Under the pieces are notes generated by a model. It made no database searches, was not told the DNA's origin, and saw only the letters and a list, made by a program, of their open reading frames with translations. Positions 1 through 13,329 of a DNA stretch of 64,000 nucleotides are shown here, piece after piece. Source of the DNA: Trachelipus rathkii (lineage: Eukaryota; Arthropoda; Malacostraca; Isopoda; Trachelipodidae); contig JABUQX010118989.1 of the NCBI GenBank assembly GCA_015478945.1, forward strand, positions 1-64,000, read 5' to 3'. The position numbers and the translations under genes are program-made. Position 1 is the first letter of the stretch. Each line of letters starts with the position of its first letter.

Positions 1-900
1 TCTGTATCTCGTCAGATCATTTCATCGTCTCTCGAACTTTACCGTCATATATTATAAATTATTAATATATATTACTTACTCAACGATTTCATATCCTGGC
101 AAAAGGCTTCTTCTTCTATCCCTATTTCATCTCTGAGCTACTCGATATAGAATCTTTCTCTCTAATACGTTTTTTCATTTACTCTTATGTAATCATCATG
201 GTACATCTCTTACTCTGCTCATCTTCTCACTAACTCTACTCGCTTCATGTGGTCTTGTTGGCGGGTGCGTGGTGGGTCCGGTCGCACTAGTTATTTCCTC
301 CTCTTACGTTTACATCCAACTTGTATGCCCCGCAAGAGATCGAACTCGATTCTTACTCTTCTTCCCTCGACTCCCCAAATCCAGTGTCAGTTCCGTTTCT
401 GTATGTATACATTGAGGGCTATGGAACTTCGCCTCTCCGTTGCTTACTTCCTTTCTTTTCTGTTTATTACGACTATCTCCTTGCTTTTGCAGTGGGCTCC
501 TACTCCCGTGATAACCTTCCTTTCATCTTTCCCCGTCCTTTCTCACACTGTCTCAAGCATCTCTTCAGTACCTGACATTGTTACATATGACTTGTTCATC
601 TTCTCCATACACGTCTATCTGACAGCCCCCGCGAGTCGCTCTCTTGAACTAATGCCCCGCGACTACTCGGAGTCCCGATGAGGTGTGTGCGTGCATTGAG
701 ACCTTCCCTGCTTCTCTGCCTCTCGCCGTCTCAATCCAGTTTGTTACTGTTTGTACTGTCCCTCAAGTGACAACGCAATGTGAGGCTATAGGAATAACTT
801 CACTCGGTATCTCGCTCGTTTCAGTCGTTGTGCTTTGGGCTGATTGTGAAATTCTCCTCCTTTCACTGACGTGGTCGTTCACCTTCTCTCCTTCCTTCTC
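1..900. other. Non-coding C/T-rich stretch
   Basis: The plus strand is pyrimidine-rich and has two overlapping short open frames in the first 700 bases with no recognisable domain. I see no promoter or conserved motif. Its mirror partner should be near 43,300-44,200, but the match there is weak. It is treated as intergenic or repeat-derived. Confidence 0.4.
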
Positions 901-904
901 TTCC

Positions 905-3900
905 AGCCCATTCTCACGTATCTTAGCTCTCTGATTCTCGCCATGCGAAATCCGCCTAACCGCCTGAACTGATCCCACCGCCTTCTTCTCGTTCGGGTAA
1001 GCATCTCTCTCTCTTTAATTAACTTTTCTTGCTATTTTAGTTACTTGATACAAATCATCTAATTCCTGTAACTTTAACAGGGTTTTTGTTTTTTGTGTGT
1101 TTTGTTTTTTGTAATTTTATTTTTGTGTTTTATTTTAGGTACTCGGCTCTTATGTTGCTACACAAGATGGCCTTGCCCCCGTTTTTAAACCCATAGGGGT
1201 TTGATCTTCAGTCTCAACGACAACTGCTTCTTGCTCTCTCAAATGGCATTTCTTTGTTTTTGGCACTTGATTTTATCCAAGTCAGGTCTTGATACATTCA
1301 TCACAAGACCTTCTAAACACTCTTAAGTTTTACCTAGCTGTAGATCATTCACGCTTTCTTTTGAACTCAAGCCTCCGTGTATTTAACATTGAAAGCATCT
1401 GTTTCAAACATTACATACAATTTTGTATTGGAAGACTTCTCTTCAACGAGCCTATACTAAATAGAAGTGATGCTATATTTATTATTAGCGGGTTCTTAGG
1501 TTTAAAAGCGATATTTATTGAGATTGTGTGAAAAGGTTTATAACAAAAGTAATATAGTAGCACACTAAAGAACTAACGGGAGTCCATATTGATTTCATAT
1601 CTTTTCTGGCTATCCCTTCATTTATCCCGGATAATTGGTTGTGATATGTATATAAATTAACTTATAACTTTTGTGAAAGTATACATATTATGGAAATAAT
1701 AAATCTAATTGTGTAATCTTCACAAGATGTTCTCTAAGATCTAAATGATCCAACAGATACATGTGGTTTAATTTTTTTTAATTTTTTCTACTATGTTTTT
1801 CAGTTCTGCTCCCTTTTACTTCTTCTACTGTTATATAGTGATTTCACTATTGATACCAAAATTAATCTCGAGTAAATAGCGGACATAAGCAAATTTTTTT
1901 CCGTTAGTCCTATGAGAATGTTCCCCTTAGCCGATAGCAAGAAAGCTGAAATAGGCTCTTTTCAATATCTCCTCCAGGTAGATATATACTCATAATTCTT
2001 TTATACTCTAAGGTTAACTAACTTATTTTTTTGTTTTAGGTGTTCAAGTATTGGTTTTGATAAGAAGTCCAAGCAGACGTTAATGGTAAATTCAGTGGAA
2101 ATGCGTCATATCATTGTACACATTGTTCTCCCTACATAAATAACCAGAGGAAAAAAGTGCGCGGCAGAAGAGGGATTCAAATCTTCTCTTGTCTTGTGTT
2201 TGGCTTACTTATGTCTCTCATACTGCCACTGATTGGGATCAGAGATCCGGTTTCATTCTCAGATTTGTCAATCCAAGCTTCGAGTAAGAATTGAAATAGA
2301 TATTATTCTCAATAATCTCTATACCTAGACCTGGGGTATTAATATTTATATTGAGCATTCGTCTTTATTGGCCTTTAAAGCTTGAATTGAAGAGTGAAAG
2401 GATGTAATTGAAGAGCTCTCTCTATCTTTATGACGCAAATTATTTTAATATTATGAATTTATTTATGATTATTACCTATTATTATAGTATCGTTATTGAA
2501 AACTGTAACTATCGAAAAACTGTAACTTATAAAGTTCTTAAATCCTAACAAAAGGTTGATCAACCAGATGCATAACTGAGTCGCAGTTCCAGAGATCGCG
2601 CATTACAACTTTTAGATTAGTATATTTCTTTAACAATAGCGCATGAGAAGTCTTGTGTGAAATATATACTAATAGGTAGAGTTGTACTCATTAACATTAA
2701 TTCTCTAAAAACTTGTTAAGATATCCAAAGTAAGATTTCCCCAAAATTGGTCGTCACCCTACATATTCATAGAAATGTAACTGGTGCGCCCATATCAGTA
2801 GTCTTATTAATTTTGAGGATTCACTCGTTCAGCAATTCCCACATTTAAACCAGAATAATACAGTCGTAACACTCTCTCACGTTATATTACGTATTATGAG
2901 GTAAATTTTTGATCTACAGTGATGGTTACAGGAAAATTCGTTACTCAGATAATAAAGAGATCAGATATGCTACGTCAGGTACCATGATATAGCATATAAA
3001 CTCGAGACTAGGGAGTGTGAAGACGAAGAGCAGTCTGCTACTCTATAGGTCATCCTTATCAAGAATCACATATCTGTGAGAAGGGATTAACTTCCATCGG
3101 TTATATACACTAGATATGGTACAATTTTGAGTAACTTATTTAAGCGGATTTCTACTGAAGACTACGGTCACTGTCATGATACACTAAAGACAGCCTCAAA
3201 TTGTATATTAATATTTCTCGAGGCGAAGATGAGGTCTTTTTAAGTCTATCATCTTATTACAAGACGATAGAGATATTTCTTCTGTTCGAGAGCCTATCCA
3301 ATGGTTGAGAAGAGAGAGAAAACAGGAGGAATCCTTTCTCATACATTTATATGCCGCGTTTACCAAAATGAGCAGTATATCGTTTGTTTGCTACAGACTA
3401 AGAACGTCGCTGGCTAGTTCATGCTCTTATGGTCATTTAAGACATGGAGTAGGCACGAATTTCCGATACAATTTTTCTAATGTGCTTCCCAAACCATAGA
3501 AAGGTGTTTTAGAGAGTACTAACAATGTAGAGCTCAGGGAATTTTGCGTACCCCTTGAGATCGATTATTAGTAGGGGTTCATATACGCTGTACATTCTCG
3601 ACACCCATACAAGCTTTTAAAGATGTATCCCATTTATATCCGCCCTAATATTCAGACATTCAGTAAAGATATACAAACATACTAATTACCTTGGCATAGA
3701 GGGTCTTGGACTAATCTACAATTCTATCTATGTATCATAATGTCTCAAGATACAATATAACCTATTCACTCACAACTCATTACAACTTTAAGAAATCGTC
3801 GGTGGTGTACTCACGCTATTAGCGATCTTTTCCTCTTAAAAAGTCCCGCCATGAAAATAATCGAGCTTTCACTTAAAAGACTTAACCTAGAATATGTTGA

Positions 3901-6900
3901 CCGTAACAGGGTTGTTATTATTTTGCGCATAAATGGTATAGATCGTGACTGCTAAAGAGAAATTGATGCAAATTAAATATTTGGTAAGTTACTGGCAAAA
4001 GAAGGTATAGTATATGACTGACTGGAGACACGTAATTTGTTCGCCAAACATTTTCATCACATAGAAGAGTTCGCTACAATAAGGTTGTTTGTTACAATTT
4101 TAGCCGGAGGTCTCACCCGGTATGAAGATGGTTATCACTTCAACACAGACTCCCTTCTCACTTAACGCGTCAAAAAACTCTCCAACACTCATCTCCTAAG
4201 GTCTTCACCTGAACATATGTGAGTCAAGAATGTTATGTTAATGGAAAAATCGGAATACTTTCCCAAACCTCGATATACAGTCCGGTTATCACTACGGAAC
4301 ACGGAGTCCGTTGTTCCCTTAAGATCGCCAATTCACGATCTCAGGTATTATAATCTCCAATTTAACGGTCAATACTATGAATGTAAGTCAATTCCAATTT
4401 ACCTTTCAACGTGGATGAGACTGTACCTAATTCCAATTACCTAATACGTAATGTACGACTTGTATTAACTTCTCTATTAATTCGGGTACGTTACTAACCC
4501 TTGGTGTATCTACATAATCTACTTTACTGACTCTTGTTTCTTAATACTTAATTTTACCTAATCTTGACACCTCTAATTCCTTAATTTATCTTAACTTGAC
4601 TCGGTTCCCTAAAAAGCATATAGTGCTGTCTCTTAATACAAAGTTAAAAAATGGCAAACAGTTTGTAAGTTCCATATGTGTGAAGAAAAGCAAAAATGGA
4701 GGCAGATTTCCTCATTCTGTTTTTCCATTCTGGACTTGCAACATGAATTCCTCTACTAAGTCGACCGAAAGAAATCGTTCTTCTCCCTCACACACACTAA
4801 TCTGCTACAGTAAATACTGAAATAAAGCCAGACTGGTACCATATATAACTTTAATAAGCGATAAATCCTAAGATTTATCTATCAGTAAGTAGCACTGTGT
4901 GTACGAATAAGATAACCCCGTTTCACCACAAATAATTAATACATCTACGTATGTCTTTCGGACACCAAATAAGTTCTAATTTTGATCACACTGTCATTGT
5001 GGCACCACAGGAAGCCAGTATTAGCTTAATTAGTTATGAGGCCATTCCCCAACTGAAACATCTTATTAAACCTTCCAAGGACATCGGAATAAATGCCATC
5101 CAGCGGCTTAACAATGAACTTCAACTACGTCCCGGGTAGGTTCAATTACATAGGAATACTATTCAACCATGTGAAGCGCTTCTTTGAAAAAGTATCTTAT
5201 CGTAAGTACAACCTTCTATTTCAATATTCGTAGGATCAATCCCAGTAGAAAATGATTGCTAAGCCCGGTGGTTTTATGAGCGACCCCTAAATCAGGACAC
5301 ATATTATACTTTCGGACGCGGGGATAATCCGATTTAGGGAACACACTGCGTAGTAATTTATATTCAACGAAATCGGGCAGCAAAGTGTTGCATAACCGAA
5401 AGATATGGAGTCGGTCTCAAACACATTTACACTCGGTTAGAAAATTCTTTATTTACCTACCCTGGGACAAGATAAATTGAAACGTCAAAAACATGGCGTT
5501 TGTATTACATTATAGCTCCAAGATAGACTATAAGTTCTCGCATTCTTATAGTGTGTATTAATAAGGAAAGAAAATATAATAGGTATGAACATCCCTTCTC
5601 TCTACTGTGAGAAGAAATTATATATTCACATACCACATACTATTTCTCCTACACACGTGGAGATAGCATGGTCACTATAAATTGACGATTGCGAAGGGAG
5701 TGAGGCGGAGTGAGGTATCAATATTTTTCTATGACTGTATTGCGGTGAAATGCAATGCAGTAATTCAACGTCTTCAACCAGAAGTTCTCAAGTACACGAC
5801 CGAAGAAAGGTGTCCGGATGTGTATGATACTAAAAATGTAAGGTCACTCTTTTCAGTTTATGTATAATTAAGCTGGTTGTTATTATTGCTGACATAAGAA
5901 ATAAAATTTCCCAAATAATTCCCACAATTTACTTTTGGGGATTGCAATATTTTAATGTATGGTTGGCATCATACCAAAACATATTAATGATTATAAATAC
6001 GACTATGTAATTTCTACTTTTAAGTAATGTTTATGTTATAACCATAATTATTATCTAAAAGATAATTTGAAAAATATAATAAATCTATTTTTTTACCTGT
6101 TTCAAAATTCTAATATATTTTTTATTTGGCATACTTAGCAGAACGCACAAGGTCCTATATATTCTTATATTTCTCCTTTTATGTTCTTAAATCGTATTGT
6201 TCTATCGTAAGTTACAATTATTGTATGGTTTATAAGGTACTTACTTCAGATATTAAATAGCTAGTAGACCTATACTTTATTAAAGTAGGATATATCGAAA
6301 TATATCTAATGAATAGGTATAAAGGTGTGTGTAGCGGTATTTGGCAAAAGGAAATTATACATCCTATGTGTGAACTATCAAATTAAATCAACTCGCAATC
6401 ATACTCGATATATTATTACTGAACTGACATGCGTTTATTGATCACTGTCTATATATATGCCTTCGCAGTAAGTAATAATATAACTTATTAAGGTTGAGGT
6501 TCTTTTCGGCTTACGTGGGTACAAAGTGTAATGGAGTGAGTTATGTGGAGTCCAGGTCAATGATCTTTTTAAAGATAGTTGAGTATACTCGCACATGTGA
6601 CAAATCATAAAATTACGAAATGGGATATTCTATCTAAATAGAACTCATAAAGCTTCTCGTACAATCTAAGTATGTTATATAACTCTTATAATAGCCTCAG
6701 TTTAATTATTTTTTTTTAATGGTTTCATTTTACTTCTTGATTTTGCTGGATCCATCCTACTCAGTACTCTCTTCTTCTCTAAACAGTCATCTCATGATAC
6801 TATACTTCTTAAACGATAGCTTCATTTTTATACTGATTTTCTCTTTGCCTTATGGATAACTTTATATGCAACAGGTGATAAGTTGCTTTCCACGACGAAC

Positions 6901-7130
6901 ACAGTGCCTGTTGACAAGGTGAGATACTGACTATTAATTTTTCATACGATGGAAGGATAGTCAGAATGCTTTTTGTACCTGTTTGATTCTGTCGCTTAGT
7001 CAATTTGAGATGTAAAGTGTTTATAATAATTAATCATAGCGTTAGTCTTTCTGTATTGGCAACTTATGGTGAATTAAATGATTATTTAATAAACTATTAT
7101 GGTAAGTAATTTATCTCATTCCTTATGATT
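905..7130 (+). repeat. First copy of a ~6.2 kb tandem duplication (left arm)
   Basis: The sequence beginning with CAGCCCATTCTCA at 905 recurs near 7,130 as CAGCCCATTCTCAAG, and the following kilobase stays similar: an intron-like GGGTAAG at about 996 and 7,211, a CTGCTTCTT...TTTTTGTTTTTG...AAGTCAGGT block at about 1,225-1,290 and 7,445-7,515, and a CGGATAA/CGGATAG...GGTTG block at about 1,630 and 7,855. The offset is about 6.2 kb. No coding region is recognised in the unit. The rest of the unit is AT-rich sequence with scattered short frames. Confidence 0.7.
4380..4620. repeat. Degenerate CCTAATTTA-type short tandem repeat
   Basis: The plus strand repeats words such as ACCTAATTCCAATT, ACCTAATAC and TTTACCTAATC at irregular spacing of about 9 to 16 bases. 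The reverse complement is a TTAGGTAAA-like repeat. The mirror partner at 39,620-39,860 shows it more clearly. It resembles the arthropod telomere word TTAGG only loosely and lies in the interior of the palindrome arm. Confidence 0.55.
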
Positions 7131-8150
7131 ACAGCCCATTCTCAAGTTCTCCTGTTGAAATTCCTCAGACCTGAATTCCTATAAGACCCCTCACAGACGT
7201 TTTATCGTTAGGGTAAGACTTTTATCTAATCATTTTATTTATCTTTTAATATGAAGGTAAATAGAAGTCATTAACAAATCTAATATTATATGATTATATT
7301 AAGGGTTTTATGCTATTTGTTTGGAGGTGTTTATCGATTTTTTTGATGTTTTTTAATATGTTGGTCAAAGAGTATTTTTGCACTTACAAATTCAAATTGT
7401 AATACCTTTTTTAAGAAATTAGGGTATTGATATATTCACTCGCAAGAACTGCTTCTTTATAGAACTTATCAGGGTACATTTTTTGTTTTTGAGGCGTGAA
7501 TTATTTTAGAAGTCAGGTAGTATTTTGTGATATTCTTACTCACTCAAGAACTATTTATAGCGACTTACTTTATGTATTAATAACCTATAGAATGTATTAA
7601 ATATTTACTCTATATCTCATATCTTTGACTAAAGGCCTACTCGTGTTTTCTTTGAAGATTGTTCCAAAATCATAAATTATTTTATATCTGGTAAATTCTT
7701 CACCATCATAATAAAAGGTAATATATTTAATTTTTGACTGTTTTAGGTTTTAAGGTGAATATTCTAAGCTATAGTAAAATGACTAATACATAATAATATA
7801 TGCTGATAGTTCCATATTGCTTCATATTTCTGCTATACACCCTTACTTATTAACTCGGATAGTGGTTGAATGTATTAACTTAATCATTCTAAACTACTTT
7901 GAGTGAAGTTATATGGGATTTCGTAGAATTATATCATCTTATCACTGTACTCTCTACCTATATCTCTAATCTACTCTACATGTAACAACGTAAATATGGA
8001 ATTTAAATTAATAATCTTTTAACTTCTTTTATTTGCTCAATCATTTAGTAAAGGCACATTATTTACATTAGTATACTCTGTTAGAATTTACATAACGTGA
8101 TCTATCTTTATGTTGCTATAAGAAAATAACCAAGGAGCACTGAGATACAA
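7130..8150 (+). repeat. Second, partial copy of the ~6.2 kb unit (left arm)
   Basis: This stretch matches 905-2,040 in order, with the same kind of substitutions and indels seen between the palindrome arms. Similarity fades near 8,150, where a more GC-rich, unrelated stretch begins. No gene is visible in it. Confidence 0.65.
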
Positions 8151-9770
8151 ACGCCCGGGTGTTTGATGATGTCATATCTCTCTTTACCCTTCACTACCAG
8201 GCACCGCTAGACCGATCTACGCAAGAGCACCATGCTCGTGGCAATTTTCACATATCTCCTTAGATCACGAGTGTTCAGCCTTATTGTGCACATAATGCTG
8301 TCTGTTAGACTTTATCTAACTGTTTCTCCCGGTTCTCGCCTTATTTTGATAGTTCGTGTGAATACATCACTTATCCTCGTCCATCAATCGTCTTATCTGA
8401 CTGACGTCTCTAGAAAGTCAGGAGTTGAGTGCCGTTAGATAACGTTCATTTCCTAAACCTATGAGCCAGTCGGTGCTCAGTTCTTGTACTCCACTCCATT
8501 TCAATATTAAGGATATATGTTGGAAAACAGAAACTAATTGTTCCTTTCTATTTCGCGCCGACTAAAATCACACATGTGTGGCAGCGCAAATAGACGTAAC
8601 CCTGCGTTCAAGCAACTGCTCACACTCGGGACGGAGCCGGCGCTGCTCACTATTGGCTCTCGCTTCGACTGCCTCACACAACACTCGGGTCAAAGGTCAA
8701 TTCATTGTGACAAAACTCTGTGAAGCTGCTGTGTCCGTGTGCTCCTTTCGTTAACGCTTCATGAATCTGTGTGATGAATTTCTACATTCTTACTCTTATT
8801 GGACATGGTAACACAAATCCTCGTACTATAATCTCTCAGACATTTGTCCTGCACTTCAGGTACCGACGTACGGGTGCTTTCTCTCGCAGCCCCTATTGCG
8901 CTCGTGAGTCCCTTCTGAGACGCACGACTGTAGTGCCTACGCTTCGACACGGGTTTGCGTCGAGAGGTGATCTGCCATGGGTTTTGCGCATCCTCGCACC
9001 TAGCGAGAGCCAAACCGTGGTCGGGTGCTTACTGCCCTTGTCCTTAAGTTGCGAGATATGCTACGACGCGTGGCCAGCATGCCTTCTTGACGTAATGAGT
9101 GCGCTTTTACACACGTCGCCTCTATGATGAATTATGTATCATAGCCCTCTGCATCGGATGCCGCCAGCGAGTATGTTCTCTAGGCCACCCGCACACTGAC
9201 CGTGATCCAATCTATCTATGGCAGGCACCGTGCTAGCGCCACGTGCCGCGCAGCATGTCTTGAATCTACTTTTGAGCTCGACGTATCCGGGTCCCTAGTA
9301 CTCGTAAAGCAATCGATTCTCTCACACAAGCGTTGGCAGAGAGACTCTTCACTTGTCTTCTCCGTGCTGAGCGTAGTCTTACCCCGGTCCCTAGTGTAAT
9401 TACTATCTGAGAGCACCTTATTTATCTATCTCCACACACGGAGGGAAGCCCTCTCTCTAATTACACTCACACCTCACCTCCTCACGGGCATTCTACCGCC
9501 TGTCAGACCTTCCGTTTTTGCACCCTGCGCCGGTGCCTCCCTTGATCTCTTTCTCCGGTCCCCATCTACTTGCCCTCTATTGTTCGGCTGCGGTGGCGGC
9601 TAAGTTTCTCCCTTGGCCAGTACTGATCGCCATGTCGGAAGGGCTTCCTTCATGTCCGCTGCCTTTCTCTGCTAACATTCCCAGTACAAATATGACGTTT
9701 CTTGTGTCCCTCCTTACCCTCTCCTTACGCAACATTGCTTGAGCCACAGGACCAAGCCTCCTCATTTTTA
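8150..9770. other. GC-richer island without a recognised gene
   Basis: Between AT-rich flanks this stretch has many CG dinucleotides and open frames on both strands of up to 118 codons (8,771-9,127 on plus). None shows a recognisable domain. Its mirror partner is 34,600-35,950, which is also GC-richer. It may be an exon-like or transposon-derived island, but nothing in the translations lets me name it. Confidence 0.35.
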
Positions 9771-10650
9771 TTTCTTATCTTTGCTCCACAAATTTCTCGT
9801 ATACCTTTGCTTTCCATTCTCTCACTGCTTCTCTTTCCCCTTTTTTTGCCTGTTTAACCTACCTTACTAGCCATCCGAGCACTTCTTCGACACCACACAT
9901 CGTCATTCTCCTAACACAGGTCGCTCAGCACTCTCGGCCACTCTTCCCTTTATTTCCTACACGATCTTCCCACAGTTTTACCCAAGTTCAATCCGCAGTT
10001 CTCATTCCACTATTCATTAATCATATCACGGGTAATAGGGCTCGTCGGTAAAGACAACAAACTGCCAAACTCTAATTTCTCAATTATCATTATAAAAATT
10101 ATTAACAATTAGGACTTTCTCCTGAAAAAATAATGTAATAATTTATTTTTTATCTTTTCTCTTAAAATTGGGATGGAATAATTATCAATTCTGCAATAAT
10201 ATTCTACACTTAATTTAATCTCTATAATTTGATCTCTCATATTAAAAAATTTGGAATTTATCGATTTAATGGTTATCGTTATCGGCAGCTATCTTTTAAT
10301 ACGAAATTTCTGGATATCGGTTAATGATGATAAGAGCGTTTTGTTATCGATTTTCGTTTCAACTCCCCGCCGCCGACTCACATCTCTCCTCTCGCTATAT
10401 CGTGCGCACCTATGTACTATATTATATACTGAGCATATTTATATATATAAAGCCCTACTTGATATAAAGAAAGACAAAGTAGATACAGGGTACCATTCAA
10501 TTTTGTAATTAGATACTATATATATAACACAGATTTATCATCAAAATTTGTAAAATATATCTTACTTATCAACATAGTTATATATATAATATATATTATA
10601 ACATATTATATATATTGATCATAGGCATATAATTATAATGTGCCGACCGG
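9771..10650. other. AT-rich intergenic stretch
   Basis: The sequence passes from C/T-rich (to about 10,000) into strongly AT-rich DNA with short TATATA runs. I see no gene or structured repeat. Confidence 0.4.
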
Positions 10651-11640
10651 CGATCTTGGTTATCTATTTATCAGATAGCGAAAATCTGAAGAGAGGTTTG
10701 AGAAGGAGTTAGTAGATAAGAGATATATAAGAAGAGAGATATGGTAATTAGGGAGGGGTTTGAAAGTAACAGTAGATAAGAGTAAGGTTTGGTTTGTGAG
10801 TGAGGAGTCCTCAGTGGTGAATGTTATGTTAATGGTTGAGAGGCTAGAGAGATGTTGAGTTTTCTCATTATAATTTAGGGTATGTGTTGGTAGAGAGGGA
10901 AGAGAAATAGAATAGAGATAGATATAGCTAGCGAGAGTTGTGATGGCAAGCGCAACGGTTGCTGGTGCAAATTAAATCGTTGGTGAATGTAATAGGGAAC
11001 TAAGTATTGAGTCGGTAGAGTCCTTGACCATGAGGGATGTGTCTTACCTGTGTTATGTTGTGTGAGTGAAATATATGGTTGGGAATACAGAATATCATAG
11101 ATTACATAAGTTCAATTAGGTTCGATTGGAAATCTTTAGACATGCTAGGTGTGAAAGAATTAATAAAATGATGATGAATGAACGTATTACGGAGACTCTC
11201 TTGATGGTGTGTTGAAAAAGGGGTACTTGGAAAAATAAATAAAGTATGTTTGGAAATGGTTTGGTGGAGTTGGAAAAAAGGATGATGATGGTGTGGTTTA
11301 AGCGTGAGATATATAACTGTTCGTCGATAGTTAGTGGGTTGGGAACGCGGGACGGCTGGGAGACGAAGAGAAAGTGGATTGAGTCGGTGAATGAATGTCT
11401 GAAGGAAGAAATGTGAGTTTTTGGTCATCAGAGCCGCGAGTAATAAAGGTGCATGATTGAGATAGAAATGGAAGGGGTTTTGTATGGGGGGCACGGTATG
11501 TGGAGCCCAACTGGGCAAGGGTGAACTTTTCCATTAGACGATCTGTACCCATAGTGAGGGTCCGTTCGCAGTCTCTTGAAGCTTTAGAGTGGATTTTCTG
11601 TCTGTGAAGAGCTTTCACTTAGTAGAGAGGGGGGGGTAAG
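10650..11640 (+). pseudogene. LINE reverse transcriptase C-terminal region (decapod-type non-LTR element), broken
   Basis: The plus strand is G-rich and, across several frames, encodes the typical tail of a non-LTR Pol protein. Near 11,140-11,205 it reads CERINKMMMNERITETL, matching the family pattern R-I-N-R-M-R-N-E-R-I-R-E-L. Near 11,350-11,420 it reads KRKWIESVNECLKEEM, the family's G-R-P-R-K-R-W-I-D-S-V-x-E-C-L element. Frames are interrupted by stops and indels, so it cannot be expressed as is. The family assignment comes from the order and wording of these motifs and the clade is not certain. The mirror copy lies at 32,740-33,310 on the minus strand. Confidence 0.6.
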
Positions 11641-12850
11641 GCTGGGCCTTTCTTTATCGACATGTCTGGTATACTCTCCTGCTCATGCTTTTCTTTTCGA
11701 TGCCTTGTGTGACATCCTATATATTATTCCAATATCTTTAAGGGAAAACAGGTGGGATGAGAAGAAAAGAAGTAAAATTGTATTTATTTATATAAATCTA
11801 TATCTACACAAATATATAATGTGTATATAAATATATAATATATTCTATTAAATATATATCATGCTCACACACCTCACGGGCATAGCCTCATACAAGGAGG
11901 GCGATAGTTAAACTCCTATAATATCTCCTAAGGTCTATTAAATATCCTTTATTTATTTCATTATCTCACTTTATATTATTCTCTATCTCTTAATTATCCA
12001 TATCATATATCATCTCACTTTGCTAATAGTTTTTCCTTAAGGTACTCTCAACTGGCAATGATCTTTCTCTTCATTCTATTCACTTTGTTTTAGTTCTATA
12101 TACTTACCGTCGCCAAGGCGACGAGAGAGAAGGCGCGCGACGAGCACGACATTTTTCCCACAATATTTATTTCCACTTCTCGTTCCCTCTTCTCGAGTCC
12201 TGGCCACTTTTGCTACCCGTCATGCGTCGTCGCGCCGGCATCACTTTCCTAATCGTTCCCCTCCTCTCATATTACATCTATCTCCTTTTACTTATTCAAA
12301 TCTTTAAAGTTAAAATAATTTATAATCGTATCCATCTATCGTATCTATTTAATCGTATCTATATATTAAACTGTCTGTATCTAATTTATCTCTCTCTGGA
12401 AATAAATTGTTTCTCCAATTTCTTTAATCTATACCTTGATCTATCTTGGCTATTGTAGATTCTATTATACTATACTCTTTTCTTGTTTCTCAATTTCCTT
12501 TTAATCTTATACCTTGATCTATCTTGCTTTGTATCTATTCTCAGTCCTCTCTCTCTCTATAATCTACAGTCTCTATATATATTATCTATATGTCTGTCTC
12601 GTTTATCATATATATCTAGGGTACTATCTACCTTTCTTATAGTGTATAACCGCTTAAATATTCTATACAATAATATCTGGTAATATTATTAATATATACT
12701 GTATATATATATAGTCTATATCTATTTCTAATACTATCTATATATATATATAGGTATACTATATTTTATATTTTATAATTATATATATACATCTATATAC
12801 TTTATATATTTATTTATTATATATACTTTATGTTTTACTTTATTGGGTTT
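11641..12850. repeat. LINE 3' flank passing into TA/TCTA low-complexity sequence
   Basis: After the LINE fragment the sequence becomes AT-rich, with (TA)n and TCTA/TATC words densest at 12,540-12,830. Two short frames (12,210-12,458 and 12,483-12,683) are low-complexity leucine, isoleucine and tyrosine runs and are not gene-like. The mirrored interval in the right arm (31,240-32,700) is a CTA-rich block. Confidence 0.5.
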
Positions 12851-13329
12851 AAATTATTTTAATGAAAATAGAAAAGATATTAGAAATGAATTATAAAAAA
12901 TAACTTTTAAAAGAATAAACCCTGGAAAGATTTGAAAAATAAGGAGAACAGTAGCATAAAAAAATTCATGAGAAGGTTTCTATTTATTTGCCAAATGACT
13001 CAATTTTCTGTGTTTTTTCATAAACATTTAGAAAACAAACACTCTTAACTACATATTTAGAAAGCAGCGATCCATTTGACACATGTGGTCTGTACTTTAA
13101 TATTTAGGATTTTAGACAAGCGTAGTCGTTTCTAAATTCTACTTCTCTCTCTTGCTACCTATCTCTAAGATGTCTCTAACGTAAGAATACTAATATAAAA
13201 TATAGGTAATGAATCTTTAAATACAGTGAAATTTAAATAATATTCATATTTTTAAAATAATTTTCAGGACTGTCGTACATTCAATTGTTCTTTTTATCAC
13301 ATAAATACTTATATAAAGCTCAAACTCGT

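Noticed and set aside
2155..2290. Possible tRNA-derived SINE (GGGATTCAAATC resembling a complemented T-arm)
   Set aside because: I could not form a complete cloverleaf or find A and B boxes at the right spacing. A similar word at 41,358 (GGGGATTTGAACTCAG) is in the wrong orientation to be its mirror copy.
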